Shown piece after piece: positions 8,708 to 16,821 of a DNA stretch of 64,000 bases (its first letter is position 1; every line of letters begins with the position of its first letter). The position numbers were made by a program, and so were the translations under genes. The stretch comes from Clostridiaceae bacterium. Its GTDB lineage: Bacteria; Bacillota; Clostridia; Lachnospirales; Lachnospiraceae. Under the pieces are notes generated by a model, which was not told the origin of the DNA, ran no database searches, and was given only the letters and a program-made list of their open reading frames with translations. The DNA lies in assembly GCA_910575585.1 (NCBI GenBank), contig CAJTGF010000016.1, forward strand, positions 22,204-86,203, in the 5' to 3' direction.

Positions 8708-10810
8708 ATGAATAAGAGATCGCTTTCAAGGATAGAAAAGCCCAAGGCGTCTGAAAATATGATTCGTCTGGCGAAAAGAACAGACGGGGACAGGTATATT
8801 GCGACAGCAAAAATTATTGATGTGGATGGAGAAAAAATACTGCTCTTGAATTTCTTCCAGAGGTCAGAACTCGTCAAGGAGAAAACAGGAGCAGCATTTA
8901 GGACATTTATTTCCCGGAGCGATTATATCACGCAGGACTTATCTAGCGCAAGAGTGAAATGGAAAACTGGAAGTTTCAAGTCAATTTTGGGGTGGTATTG
9001 GTGGAATACCAAAGAAAAGGGGCATGATGTTACATTCGCATCAGATTCAGATTTTATCAGTGCGAAATATTATATGAAAGCCTATTTGGAGGGGGAAGAT
9101 CCGAATGTATGGGATGCAATCTGGAAATTTCAGGATGAAGTTCTCGACAGGCGGCTGAAGGCTAAGCATAAAAAAGAAACAGACAAAATTGATAAGAAAA
9201 TGGAGATGGTACCAGAAAAGCCGGAAGGATTTGAAAAATGGGTGCATGAGATTGCGATGGGGGATAAAAGGTATCTGGTGTATGAGGCCGCAAGCAAAAA
9301 GAAAATGACAACGGGATACTGTACTTATTGCAAAAGGACTGTCCGAATAGATGTTAAATCTGTTCAACCCCGAAATAAAAAGCGGGGGAATTGCCCTAAC
9401 TGCGGTAGCCCTGTAACTTTCATCCCCAAAGGATATTTTCCGACCTATCAGAGAGACAGTAAATGGGTGTTCCTGATGCAAAAAGTTTCGACTGGGATTG
9501 TGTCGAGATATTTTCACGTCCATCAGGAAATCCAAAGAGATTATAACTACAAGGAATCGTTTAGCATAAGTGAACTCTGTAGAGCGTTTTTGGAAGAAGA
9601 CAACGTGGAGATTAAAATTGATTCATATGAATGGGGGATATACAAACAGCATGGGCTTCCGCGTTGGTGTCCAGATCAGAATCATAAAAATTGTGCAAGT
9701 GCTGTTGTTTATACAGAGAACCTGCCGGAGGTGTTTAAGGGGACTTTCTACCGGTATTGCGCTTTGGACTTATACCAAAAGAAACTTGCCTGTGATCCAG
9801 TACCAGTATGGCGCTTTATGAATACATATCCTCGATACACCTATCTGGAAATGTTTTTAAAGGCCGGCCTTGTTAATTTGACCGGTGAAATTGTGGAAGG
9901 GCATGCATACGAGCTTGATTTAAATGGCAAGACACCAGAGACTATTTTGGGGATATCTAAAAAATATATCTCAATACTGAGAGAGATTGACGGAGGCACT
10001 GCTGAATTAAGGTTACTGAAACAGTGTGAATCCGATAATATTCTTCCGCAGGGAGAAGATATCCGTGGTTTCTGCGAACGGTTCGGAGGAAATGATGAAC
10101 TGATCGGGGTTATCAATGCCCATATGAGCATACGGAAGTTTAACAAATATATGGATAAGCAAAGAACTGTCTTGCCAAAGCATAAAGAAGTCCCCTGCCA
10201 CGCAGCATGGTGTTCTCCGGAAAGCTACAGCAAAAAGGAACGGATGCGTGAGGGATATAGAAATCTGGCAAAAGACTGGTTGGACTATATTTCGTGGAGT
10301 GCAACATTGAAGTATGACATAAAAGATATGTATGTATTGCTCCCTCCGGATTTTGGAAAGGCCCATGATAGGGTAATGAAAGAATATCAGGCATTTAAGG
10401 ATGAACAGGAACGGAAACGTCAGGAAGAATTAGAGAAGTTAATCAAGAAAGCTTTAGATGCCGCCGAGGGTATTCCGGCGATGATGATGAAGGCCAGAGG
10501 TTTGATGATCATTCTTCCCAAGAGCGGATCTGAGATCAAGGAAGAGGGCCGGACGTTGCATCACTGTGTAGGAACCTATGTAGAGCGAGTTGCGAAAGGC
10601 GAAACCATGATTCTGTTTATTAGAAAGGAAACTGCTCCGGACGTCCCTTATTTTACACTGGAATATAGAGACGGAAAAGTCATCCAATGCAGAGGCAAAA
10701 AGAACTGTGGTATGACAAAAGATGTTAAAGCTTTCGTTAAGGCTTTCGAGCGAAAAATGAAAGAAGAGAGTGAGGCGGAAAATTCTGTAAAGGGAAGGAG
10801 GGCGGGATGA
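8708..10810 (+). CDS. pcfJ: PcfJ-like protein
   Basis: A 700-residue protein. ATG 8708 is placed 8 nt after a G-rich ribosome binding site; the in-frame GTG at 8699 would fall within that site. Residues about 200-240 contain two CxxC pairs (CTYCKR and CPNCGS), a zinc ribbon. The C-terminal 120 residues carry the PcfJ signature EGRTLHHCVGTYVERVAKGE. The family is found on conjugative plasmids and phages beside PcfK; its biochemical function is not established. The gene follows pcfK by 12 nt, and the pair probably acts together. Confidence 0.85.
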   Translation: MNKRSLSRIEKPKASENMIRLAKRTDGDRYIATAKIIDVDGEKILLLNFFQRSELVKEKTGAAFRTFISRSDYITQDLSSARVKWKTGSFKSILGWYWWNTKEKGHDVTFASDSDFISAKYYMKAYLEGEDPNVWDAIWKFQDEVLDRRLKAKHKKETDKIDKKMEMVPEKPEGFEKWVHEIAMGDKRYLVYEAASKKKMTTGYCTYCKRTVRIDVKSVQPRNKKRGNCPNCGSPVTFIPKGYFPTYQRDSKWVFLMQKVSTGIVSRYFHVHQEIQRDYNYKESFSISELCRAFLEEDNVEIKIDSYEWGIYKQHGLPRWCPDQNHKNCASAVVYTENLPEVFKGTFYRYCALDLYQKKLACDPVPVWRFMNTYPRYTYLEMFLKAGLVNLTGEIVEGHAYELDLNGKTPETILGISKKYISILREIDGGTAELRLLKQCESDNILPQGEDIRGFCERFGGNDELIGVINAHMSIRKFNKYMDKQRTVLPKHKEVPCHAAWCSPESYSKKERMREGYRNLAKDWLDYISWSATLKYDIKDMYVLLPPDFGKAHDRVMKEYQAFKDEQERKRQEELEKLIKKALDAAEGIPAMMMKARGLMIILPKSGSEIKEEGRTLHHCVGTYVERVAKGETMILFIRKETAPDVPYFTLEYRDGKVIQCRGKKNCGMTKDVKAFVKAFERKMKEESEAENSVKGRRAG

Positions 10811-10811
10811 A

Positions 10812-10997
10812 ATGGCGGATAAAACACGACATAAGATCAGAAATCTGCTTATGAAGCTGAATGATGAAGACCGGAATACTCTTTGTTGTCTGCTGATAAA
10901 AGCGGGATATGCTGCCCGGATCGGAAAGGAGCGCCCCGGTGGCAAGGGGCAGACAATGTATTTCGTGGAATTTTGGGAGGAGGATGTAGATGCTTAG
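10812..10997 (+). CDS. Small hypothetical phage protein (61 aa)
   Basis: The ATG lies one base after the pcfJ stop. The protein is helical and charged, starting MADKTRHKIRNLLMKL, with a glycine-rich turn (RPGGKGQ). No family recognised. It overlaps the next gene by 8 nt in the same tight operon. Confidence 0.6.
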   Translation: MADKTRHKIRNLLMKLNDEDRNTLCCLLIKAGYAARIGKERPGGKGQTMYFVEFWEEDVDA

Positions 10998-11268
10998 AAA
11001 AGTGTGGATTCCCAAGAGCATGGCTAGGAGGCCAGTGGCAAGAAAAGAAACGTATCTGAAATATGGATTTGTAATTACGGAATGCGAGAAATATTTATGT
11101 CCGAGGTGCGGAAGTATTCTGAACGCAGGACCGAATTACCAGCCGGGATACTGCGATCAGTGCGGGCAGAAGGTCAGCTTCAAGGGAACTGAGTGGAAAG
11201 AAGAAAAGGAATTAGGGTTTGCGGAAAGGAGGGGGGAGCATGAACAGATCGAAGATAGAGTGGTGTGA
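10990..11268 (+). CDS. Small zinc-ribbon protein
   Basis: This 92-residue protein has two CxxC knuckles 20 residues apart (CPRCGS and CDQCGQ), a rubredoxin-like zinc ribbon. The N-terminus is basic. Proteins like this are common filler genes in phage early regions and may bind DNA or other proteins. No specific function can be assigned. It overlaps both neighbours. Confidence 0.6.
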   Translation: MLRKVWIPKSMARRPVARKETYLKYGFVITECEKYLCPRCGSILNAGPNYQPGYCDQCGQKVSFKGTEWKEEKELGFAERRGEHEQIEDRVV

Positions 11269-12280
11269 TCACACATTAAATCCCATTACGGGATGCCGGC
11301 ATAATTGCGAATACTGCTATGCCCGGCGTATGGTTGCCCGGTTTTCCGGTGATGTAAGGCTTAATAAAATGGCAAAAAAGGATTATTCCTTGGTGCCGGC
11401 GGCTGATGGGGGAGAGGACTTATATGTGCTGGATGCCCCCATGCTGAATGAAACAGGGAATCCGCTTGTATATCCCTTTGGGTTTGCCCCTACGCTGCAC
11501 CGGTACCGGCTGGATACTCCCGCAAAATTGAAAATGGGAAACAACATTTTTGTAGGCGCCATGGCGGACGTGTTCGGAAGTTGGGTGCCGGACGAATGGA
11601 TTATGGAGATATTTAATATCTGCCGGAAGTACCCAATACATAATTACCTGTTTCTCACAAAGAATCCAGAAAGATATGAGCGTATTGATTCAGCCGGAAT
11701 CCTCCCGGCAGGTAAAAATATGTGGTATGGCTCCACACTCACCAGGCCGGAAGATAAATGCTTTGTGTCAAATGCACACAATACATTCTGGAGCATTGAG
11801 CCGATTCATGCGCCGTTCCGCCTGTGGGAGCGGGATGAATTTTCTCCCGACTGGATAATTATCGGTGCGGAAACCGGGCGTAGAAAAAAGCGGATTATCC
11901 CCCAAAAGGAGTGGATAGAAGACATCGTGGCATGGTGTGATAAGTCGGGGATCCCGGTATTTATGAAAGAAAGTCTGCTCCCGATTGTCGGAGAAGAGGG
12001 TATGCGCAGGGAGTTTCCAGAGCAGCTTCAGCATTCAGCAATAAGCCCGAAGATGGAAGCGAAAATGTATGATATCTGCGCTGAGTGCAAGGTCCGGCTG
12101 AAAAAGAGTGACATGATCACGTTGTTGGCGAGGTCCCGGCGTGGAGAACAGCCGAAACAGTTTGGATTTATGTGCAAGGAATGTTTCAAGAAATTTTGCC
12201 GAGACTTGGGGTTGAACATTCCCCATCTGGCAGAATTGGCAGACAGCATTACGATAGTCCCTGGTGACACAGATGGGTAA
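11240..12280 (+). CDS. DUF5131 (phage Gp37/Gp68) radical-SAM-like protein
   Basis: ATG 11240 follows GGAGGGGGG. The N-terminus MNRSKIEWCDHTLNPITGC is diagnostic for the family, and the next residues CRHNCEYCYAR give the CxxxCxxC iron-sulfur cysteines of radical SAM enzymes. Residues 85-250 form the expected barrel with segments FVGAMADVFG, FLTKNPER, WYGST and GAETG. An extra C-terminal domain (about 275-347) has a CAEC...CKEC zinc motif. Members are widespread in phages; the reaction is unproven. Several are suspected to act on nucleic acids. Confidence 0.85.
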   Translation: MNRSKIEWCDHTLNPITGCRHNCEYCYARRMVARFSGDVRLNKMAKKDYSLVPAADGGEDLYVLDAPMLNETGNPLVYPFGFAPTLHRYRLDTPAKLKMGNNIFVGAMADVFGSWVPDEWIMEIFNICRKYPIHNYLFLTKNPERYERIDSAGILPAGKNMWYGSTLTRPEDKCFVSNAHNTFWSIEPIHAPFRLWERDEFSPDWIIIGAETGRRKKRIIPQKEWIEDIVAWCDKSGIPVFMKESLLPIVGEEGMRREFPEQLQHSAISPKMEAKMYDICAECKVRLKKSDMITLLARSRRGEQPKQFGFMCKECFKKFCRDLGLNIPHLAELADSITIVPGDTDG

Positions 12281-12659
12281 ATGGAACAGGAACGGGGAGG
12301 GCTATGCTGACATTACTGCCGGCATAGCCATAGGGAGAGCATTAAGAGAGGAAAGGAAGATTGCTATGGCGAAGAAGAGAAACTGCAGGCGTACAACAGA
12401 TGAAAGTATCATCCACGAAAAGGCCGTAAAGATGCGGAAAATGACTGACGAGCAGCTGGTACATTATGTGGAGGATCGGGTAGAAAAGGCCAGGAGCGAG
12501 GGTTTCAATCAGGGGAAGGCCCAGGTACCTAAATACAAATCAATCAGCATTGAGAAGATTATCAATGAGATTGGGAATGTCCGGGGAATCGGGGCGGCTA
12601 AGCTGGCGGGCATTCAGGCGATCCTCGAAAAGCATTTGGAGGTATGGGTTAATGTCTGA
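12273..12659 (+). CDS. Hypothetical phage protein with helix-hairpin-helix-like C-terminus
   Basis: The ATG at 12273 overlaps the previous stop by 8 nt. The 128-residue product is basic. It has a central helical region (MRKMTDEQLVHYVEDRVEKAR) and a C-terminal GNVRGIGAAKLAGI segment that looks like a helix-hairpin-helix DNA-binding turn. The family is not recognised. Its position between DUF5131 and a RecU-like resolvase suggests a DNA role, by inference only. Confidence 0.5.
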   Translation: MGKWNRNGEGYADITAGIAIGRALREERKIAMAKKRNCRRTTDESIIHEKAVKMRKMTDEQLVHYVEDRVEKARSEGFNQGKAQVPKYKSISIEKIINEIGNVRGIGAAKLAGIQAILEKHLEVWVNV

Positions 12660-13212
12660 TCCAAGACGGCAGCTGATTGGGAGGCGGAGCAAAGCTGCCG
12701 GTGAAGCCTTTGAACGCTGGATCACGGATGCCTGTGAATTTTATCTGCGGAATGGCTGGGCGCATATAGAAAAGACGCCGGAGCCGTTCCATATCACCGG
12801 CAAGGACGAAAAGGGAGTTGTCCGCGGTTATTATGAAAAGAAGGGGCAGCCAGATTATAAAGGTATTTTGTGCGATGGCAGCGGGATTATGTTTGAGGCC
12901 AAACACACGGATTCCGACAGAATCAATCAAAGTGTCGTTACGGATACCCAGTGGAAAAGCCTTGATATTTATGAGAAGTTTGGGGCCCACTGCTATGTGA
13001 TGGTGTCCGTAGGACTGATGAAGTTTTATAGGGTTCCCTGGGATGTCTGGAAAAAGATGAAAGAGCTGTTCGGGCATAAGTTTATGACGGAGCAGGAGCT
13101 GGAGCCGTATCGGTTGCAGGAGAAGCAATGCACAATACTCATTTTGGAAGGAGTGGAATTGAAAGATGAAAATACAGAAAACAGACCTGGCTCAGAAGCT
13201 GAACAAAATTAA
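12652..13212 (+). CDS. RecU-like Holliday junction resolvase
   Basis: ATG 12652 overlaps the preceding TGA by 8 nt. The 186-residue protein contains RSKAAGEAFERW at the N-terminus, then GQPDYKGIL followed by IMFEAKHT, the D...ExK active site of RecU nucleases, and a YVMVSVG core strand. RecU resolves four-way junctions in Firmicutes, and phages of this class often carry their own copy. It fits with the SbcD-SbcC fusion and annealing-protein candidate upstream. The final 47 nt overlap the clamp gene. Confidence 0.75.
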   Translation: MSDPRRQLIGRRSKAAGEAFERWITDACEFYLRNGWAHIEKTPEPFHITGKDEKGVVRGYYEKKGQPDYKGILCDGSGIMFEAKHTDSDRINQSVVTDTQWKSLDIYEKFGAHCYVMVSVGLMKFYRVPWDVWKKMKELFGHKFMTEQELEPYRLQEKQCTILILEGVELKDENTENRPGSEAEQN

Positions 13213-14215
13213 GGGAGTGGTGCCGAAGAAAACCACTATGCCGGTCTTACAGGGCGTTTTGGTCCGGGACGGTTATTTAATCGCCAACAACATGGAAATG
13301 ACCGTTAAGGAGAAAATAGAGGGCATAGAGGGGGAATCCTTCATCATTCCGGAAAGAGCATTTGACCTGATCAATAACTTGCCGGATGGGGAGATGGAGG
13401 TTTCTGTTGTAGCTGGCAATATCATCACGATTAAGGCCGACAAGATTAAGAATAAGTATCAGACAATGGATCCGGTACAATTTCCGGTAACGGCCTCCCA
13501 GGAAGAGGGCAGCGAACTAACAATTAAGGCGGATATGCTTTTGGAATCCATAAAGCGTGTATCCTATGCGGTGCCTGCGCAGGGTAGCAATCCTGTGATG
13601 TCCTCCATGTGTCTGCAGGCAAGCGGAGGACAGCTGAATTTTGTCGGACTGGACGGCCATGTGCTGGCATGGGATAAAGTGGAGTACAGCGGCGAGTTTG
13701 AATTGTTGATACCCAAAAACACGGTGGATAAGCTGAAATCTCTCGGAATGTCAGGGGATGTGCAGATCAGACATAGTAAGACGGGAGCGGTATTCATCAC
13801 GGAGGATTTTGAGGTATACACCCGGTTGGTCGAGGGAGAGTATTTCAAGTATCAGACCATGTTTAAGGAGCTGCCTTTACATACGGTCGTATCAAGAATG
13901 GCGCTGCTGGATGCTATGACAAGGGCGAAAATGTGTACGGAGGAAAGATGCCCGGTCCGGTTTGAACTGGATGGAAGTTCTTTGAGCCTGAGTATTAAGG
14001 ACAAGACAACAGACTATCACGAAACGGTGGAACTGCAGGAGGATATGGCAGAGGCGCTGACAATAGGGTTTGATGCCCGGCTGGTACTGGAAACGCTGAA
14101 AGCTTTTGATTGTGAGAATGTCGGGGTTTCCTTTGGGGGACCGAAAATGCCTATGATTGTCGAGGCCGAGGACAGCGATTTTAAAACAATCGTTCTCCCG
14201 GTGGCAATAAATTAG
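13166..14215 (+). CDS. Phage sliding clamp (DNA polymerase III beta subunit-like)
   Basis: The protein is 349 residues, close to the normal clamp length of 365-380. It shows the three repeating beta-clamp domains: LAQKLNKIKGVVPKKTTMPVLQGV at the start, FVGLDGHVLAW in the middle and the terminal KTIVLPVAIN, matching the clamp C-terminus that ends in LPVRL-type residues. It would hold polymerase and other QxxLF partners on phage DNA. Phage-encoded beta clamps replace or compete with the host clamp. The start overlaps RecU by 47 nt. No phage DNA polymerase is visible in the window. Confidence 0.85.
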   Translation: MKIQKTDLAQKLNKIKGVVPKKTTMPVLQGVLVRDGYLIANNMEMTVKEKIEGIEGESFIIPERAFDLINNLPDGEMEVSVVAGNIITIKADKIKNKYQTMDPVQFPVTASQEEGSELTIKADMLLESIKRVSYAVPAQGSNPVMSSMCLQASGGQLNFVGLDGHVLAWDKVEYSGEFELLIPKNTVDKLKSLGMSGDVQIRHSKTGAVFITEDFEVYTRLVEGEYFKYQTMFKELPLHTVVSRMALLDAMTRAKMCTEERCPVRFELDGSSLSLSIKDKTTDYHETVELQEDMAEALTIGFDARLVLETLKAFDCENVGVSFGGPKMPMIVEAEDSDFKTIVLPVAIN

Positions 14216-14269
14216 CGCCAGATACTCCGATTGGTTTCGGAAAGGAAATGATATCACACAAATAAACCA

Positions 14270-14290
14270 GGGCGGCGGGCGCTGCCGCCC
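14270..14290. repeat. GC-rich hairpin upstream of 14305
   Basis: GGGCGGC at 14270-14276 pairs with GCCGCCC at 14284-14290 around a 7-nt loop, in the 89-nt gap between the clamp gene and the next gene. It has no T-run, so an RNA structure or weak pause site is more likely than a terminator. Confidence 0.5.
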
Positions 14291-14304
14291 GGAAAGGAGC
14301 AGAC

Positions 14305-14973
14305 ATGGACGAAAGTATAAAAAACAGATGCATGAAAAGATTTAAGGATCATAAAGCTACGGTGGTACTGGAAAATGAGGATTTCCTGATTTTGGATTGG
14401 AGGGATAAGAGCGGCAGCGGAGAGTATGCGGTCAGATATATTGTGGATTGCCAGAAAGGAAATCTGATTGTCAGTGGGGATCTGGGAGACTGCATAGCCA
14501 GCTGGTTCAATCATGTAACACCGGATAAGCTGGCGTGTTATGTCGATGATATCTCATACTTCATGGGAAAATTCCAGTGTTCTTCCGACACATATGATTA
14601 TCAATGGAGCGATATCGTGTCAGACCTTGAGGGCATAAAGGAAGAATTTCTGAAAGATGATGGAAATTGGAATTATGGAATATCAGCAGATGAGGTTGAT
14701 GAAGATTTTGCAGATATGCTTAGATTATGCGATGAAATGACTTTTGGAGAAAATGTTCAGTATCCTGATGCCTTTGTTGAACTTGCAGAGAAATATGCGG
14801 ATCCGTGGTGGGAATCAGAATTTGCGCATATAGGGAAGCGGATCAGCGGACGTGTGTATTTGTGGGCCATTGGGTACCAGATGGCATTAAAACAGATACG
14901 GAAGACGGCAGCAGAAGCGGGGGAGGATGGGGCTGGTGGAGCCGATCAGCTGGTATTGGCTCCGGGAGCGTAA
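14305..14973 (+). CDS. Conserved-looking hypothetical phage protein
   Basis: Start ATG with AAAGGAG 8 nt upstream. The 222-residue acidic protein has a tryptophan-rich core (ILDWRDKSGSGEYAVRYIVD, ASWFNHVTPDKLACYVDD, PWWESEFAHIGKRISGRVY). Genes of this shape recur in clostridial phage early regions, but I know of no assigned function. It is followed 5 nt later by the Dam-type methylase. Confidence 0.6.
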   Translation: MDESIKNRCMKRFKDHKATVVLENEDFLILDWRDKSGSGEYAVRYIVDCQKGNLIVSGDLGDCIASWFNHVTPDKLACYVDDISYFMGKFQCSSDTYDYQWSDIVSDLEGIKEEFLKDDGNWNYGISADEVDEDFADMLRLCDEMTFGENVQYPDAFVELAEKYADPWWESEFAHIGKRISGRVYLWAIGYQMALKQIRKTAAEAGEDGAGGADQLVLAPGA

Positions 14974-14978
14974 GGCCG

Positions 14979-15794
14979 ATGAAAGCAATAGCAAAGTATC
15001 CGGGAAGTAAATGGTCGCTGTCAGAGTGGATTATAAGTTTTTTTCCGAAACACCACAGCTATCTGGAGCCTTTCTTTGGGAGCGGAGCTGTCCTATTTAA
15101 TAAGCCCAGATCGCATATCGAAACTGTCAACGACCTGGACCAAAATGTGGTAAATCTATTTGAATGTATAAGAGAAGATCCGAAGAAGCTGGCAGAAATG
15201 GTTTATATGACACCATATGCAAGAACAGTATATGAAAAGGCATATGAGGAAATTCCGGAAGATAAATTTGAGGCGGCGCTGAATTTTTACATACGGCTCA
15301 ATATGGGGCATGGCTTCAGAACTTCCGGGGAGCGGGTGGGCTGGAAAAACGATGTGCAGGGAAGGGAGCGTTCCTATGCATCACAGGACTGGTGCAATCT
15401 TCCGGAAAAAATCATGCAGGATGCGGAGAGGCTGCGGGGAGTGCAGATTGAAAACAGGCCTGCGGCGGAACTGATTGAGCGTTTCAATTATGAGAATGTG
15501 CTGATATACTGCGATCCACCGTATATGCTGGAAACCAGGCACGGAAAGCAGTATCGGTGCGAAATGGATGTTGAGGATCATGAGAAATTGCTGGAGGTTT
15601 TGCTACGGCATAAGGGGCCTGTTTTGATAAGCGGATATGATACGGAATTGTATCAGGATATGCTTTGTAAATGGGAACGGCGGGAGAGTGTGAGTTATTC
15701 CCAGGTCTGCTCTAAGAAAAAAGAGGTGCTGTGGATGAATTTTAAACCGGTTAATATTCAGATGACTTTTGAGGATTTTGGAGGTTTGATATGA
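14979..15794 (+). CDS. Dam-type DNA adenine methyltransferase (D12 class)
   Basis: ATG 14979, 5 nt after the upstream stop. The 271-residue protein has the class order of Dam: KYPGSKW at the N-terminus, SAM-binding EPFFGSGAVLF (about 27-37), a target-recognition middle, then the catalytic CDPPYML (about 176-182). The family methylates N6 of adenine, usually in GATC. It could shield phage DNA from host restriction. All expected motifs are present, in contrast with the methylase-like gene at 6757. Confidence 0.9.
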   Translation: MKAIAKYPGSKWSLSEWIISFFPKHHSYLEPFFGSGAVLFNKPRSHIETVNDLDQNVVNLFECIREDPKKLAEMVYMTPYARTVYEKAYEEIPEDKFEAALNFYIRLNMGHGFRTSGERVGWKNDVQGRERSYASQDWCNLPEKIMQDAERLRGVQIENRPAAELIERFNYENVLIYCDPPYMLETRHGKQYRCEMDVEDHEKLLEVLLRHKGPVLISGYDTELYQDMLCKWERRESVSYSQVCSKKKEVLWMNFKPVNIQMTFEDFGGLI

Positions 15795-16006
15795 AAATAT
15801 GTCCGAAATGTGGCAGAAAATTTGAGCGACTCTTGGCCGTATCGAGAATTGACAATAAGACCATGATCTGCGATAGGTGCGGAACTATGGAAGCGTTGGA
15901 CAGCGTTCCGCATGGAGTTCTGACGCCGCAGGAGCGAACACGGCTTGCAGTAGCGGCAACTGGGAACAAGTGGGCTATGGAGAATTTCAATGCAACTCAT
16001 AATTGA
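15791..16006 (+). CDS. Small zinc-ribbon protein
   Basis: The 71-residue protein begins MKICPKCGRKF and has a second CDRCGT knuckle 23 residues later, forming a zinc ribbon. The C-terminal half (LTPQERTRLAVAATGNKWAMENFNATHN) is typical of phage zinc-ribbon proteins. Its start overlaps the methylase stop as ATGA. Specific role unknown. Confidence 0.65.
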   Translation: MKICPKCGRKFERLLAVSRIDNKTMICDRCGTMEALDSVPHGVLTPQERTRLAVAATGNKWAMENFNATHN

Positions 16007-16048
16007 ACGAGGGCATTCTCTTATCCAGCGATTAAAGGAGATGATTAT

Positions 16049-16225
16049 ATGAAATGTGCGTTGTGTGGAGAGCAGTTTACGGATGATGATCTTGAAGAAA
16101 TGATGGAAATGGGAGAGGCTTTTCTCCGTGAAAGTAATTATTTTATATGTCCTGATTGTTACGATGATTACCGCAGAATGTGTCTTGAAGATCAGCTTAG
16201 CACCTTGATGGAAAGCACCTCATAA
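16049..16225 (+). CDS. Small CxxC protein (58 aa)
   Basis: ATG 16049 follows AAAGGAG at 16034-16040 with 8-nt spacing; the stop is TAA at 16223. The product starts MKCALCGEQFTDDDLEEMME and has a second pair (CPDC), so it is another zinc-knuckle protein. It ends 31 nt before the next start. Function unknown. Confidence 0.6.
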   Translation: MKCALCGEQFTDDDLEEMMEMGEAFLRESNYFICPDCYDDYRRMCLEDQLSTLMESTS

Positions 16226-16256
16226 TATTTTTATGCTATGCATGGTGGGAGGTAAT

Positions 16257-16598
16257 ATGTATAGGCAGATGGATATATTTGATTTCATAGAGAAACCACC
16301 AGAAAGCGAACAGAGGTCACCCCTGACACAATTTGAGCAGCTGTTTGAAAAGGTAAGAGATCCGGTATGCCTATGCACCAACTGTCTATGCGAGTTTTGC
16401 GTGAATAATGAGGAGCAATCACTTGACAGAGTTAAGCCAGGGGAGATGCAGGAGCCGTGCTTCAACTGTGATGACTGCCGGGTATATGATGGAGATCGCC
16501 GGAAACTGAATCAGCGCAAAGAAGAATGCGTGGAATTTGTTATGTCTGATTATGGAGCCAGAAGGAACAGAAAAAGGATAAGACTGGTAAAAAAATAG
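16257..16598 (+). CDS. Cysteine-rich phage protein
   Basis: The start is ATG 16257 (MYRQMDIFDF), preceded by GGGAGG; the upstream ATG at 16233 has no such site. The 113-residue protein has CLCTNCLCEFC and CFNCDDC clusters, likely metal-binding. The N-terminal QMDIFDF again resembles a clamp-binding peptide, like the one in PcfK. Role unknown. Confidence 0.6.
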   Translation: MYRQMDIFDFIEKPPESEQRSPLTQFEQLFEKVRDPVCLCTNCLCEFCVNNEEQSLDRVKPGEMQEPCFNCDDCRVYDGDRRKLNQRKEECVEFVMSDYGARRNRKRIRLVKK

Positions 16599-16607
16599 GA
16601 GGTGCCT

Positions 16608-16712
16608 ATGGGAATGTATCATAAAAACAGATTTGTCGGTCCTGGATACAAACGGCATATTAAGAGCTGCCCTTCTCGGGGAATGAGAAGGGCAGCGAAG
16701 AAAAGCTGCTGA
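16608..16712 (+). CDS. Tiny basic peptide (34 aa)
   Basis: ATG 16608 is preceded by AGGAGGTG with good spacing. The peptide is strongly basic (MGMYHKNRFVGPGYKRHIKS at its start). A perfect 12-bp inverted repeat occupies codons in its second half (16666-16696), so the reading frame and an RNA hairpin coexist. It could be a real peptide or only a leader. Confidence 0.4.
   Translation: MGMYHKNRFVGPGYKRHIKSCPSRGMRRAAKKSC
16666..16696. repeat. Perfect 12-bp hairpin within the tiny ORF
   Basis: GCTGCCCTTCTC at 16666-16677 pairs with GAGAAGGGCAGC at 16685-16696 across a 7-nt loop. There is no T-run after it, so it is not a standard terminator. It lies 126 nt before the PP-loop gene at 16822. Confidence 0.65.
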
Positions 16713-16821
16713 GAGGAATTTACGGATAAGATCACTTTGACAGGAAAAAGCCACAATCTGTATGGAATGGATGCGTGGAAATTTAGTTGAATTGATATTG
16801 TCATAAGGAGTGAGGTGAAAG

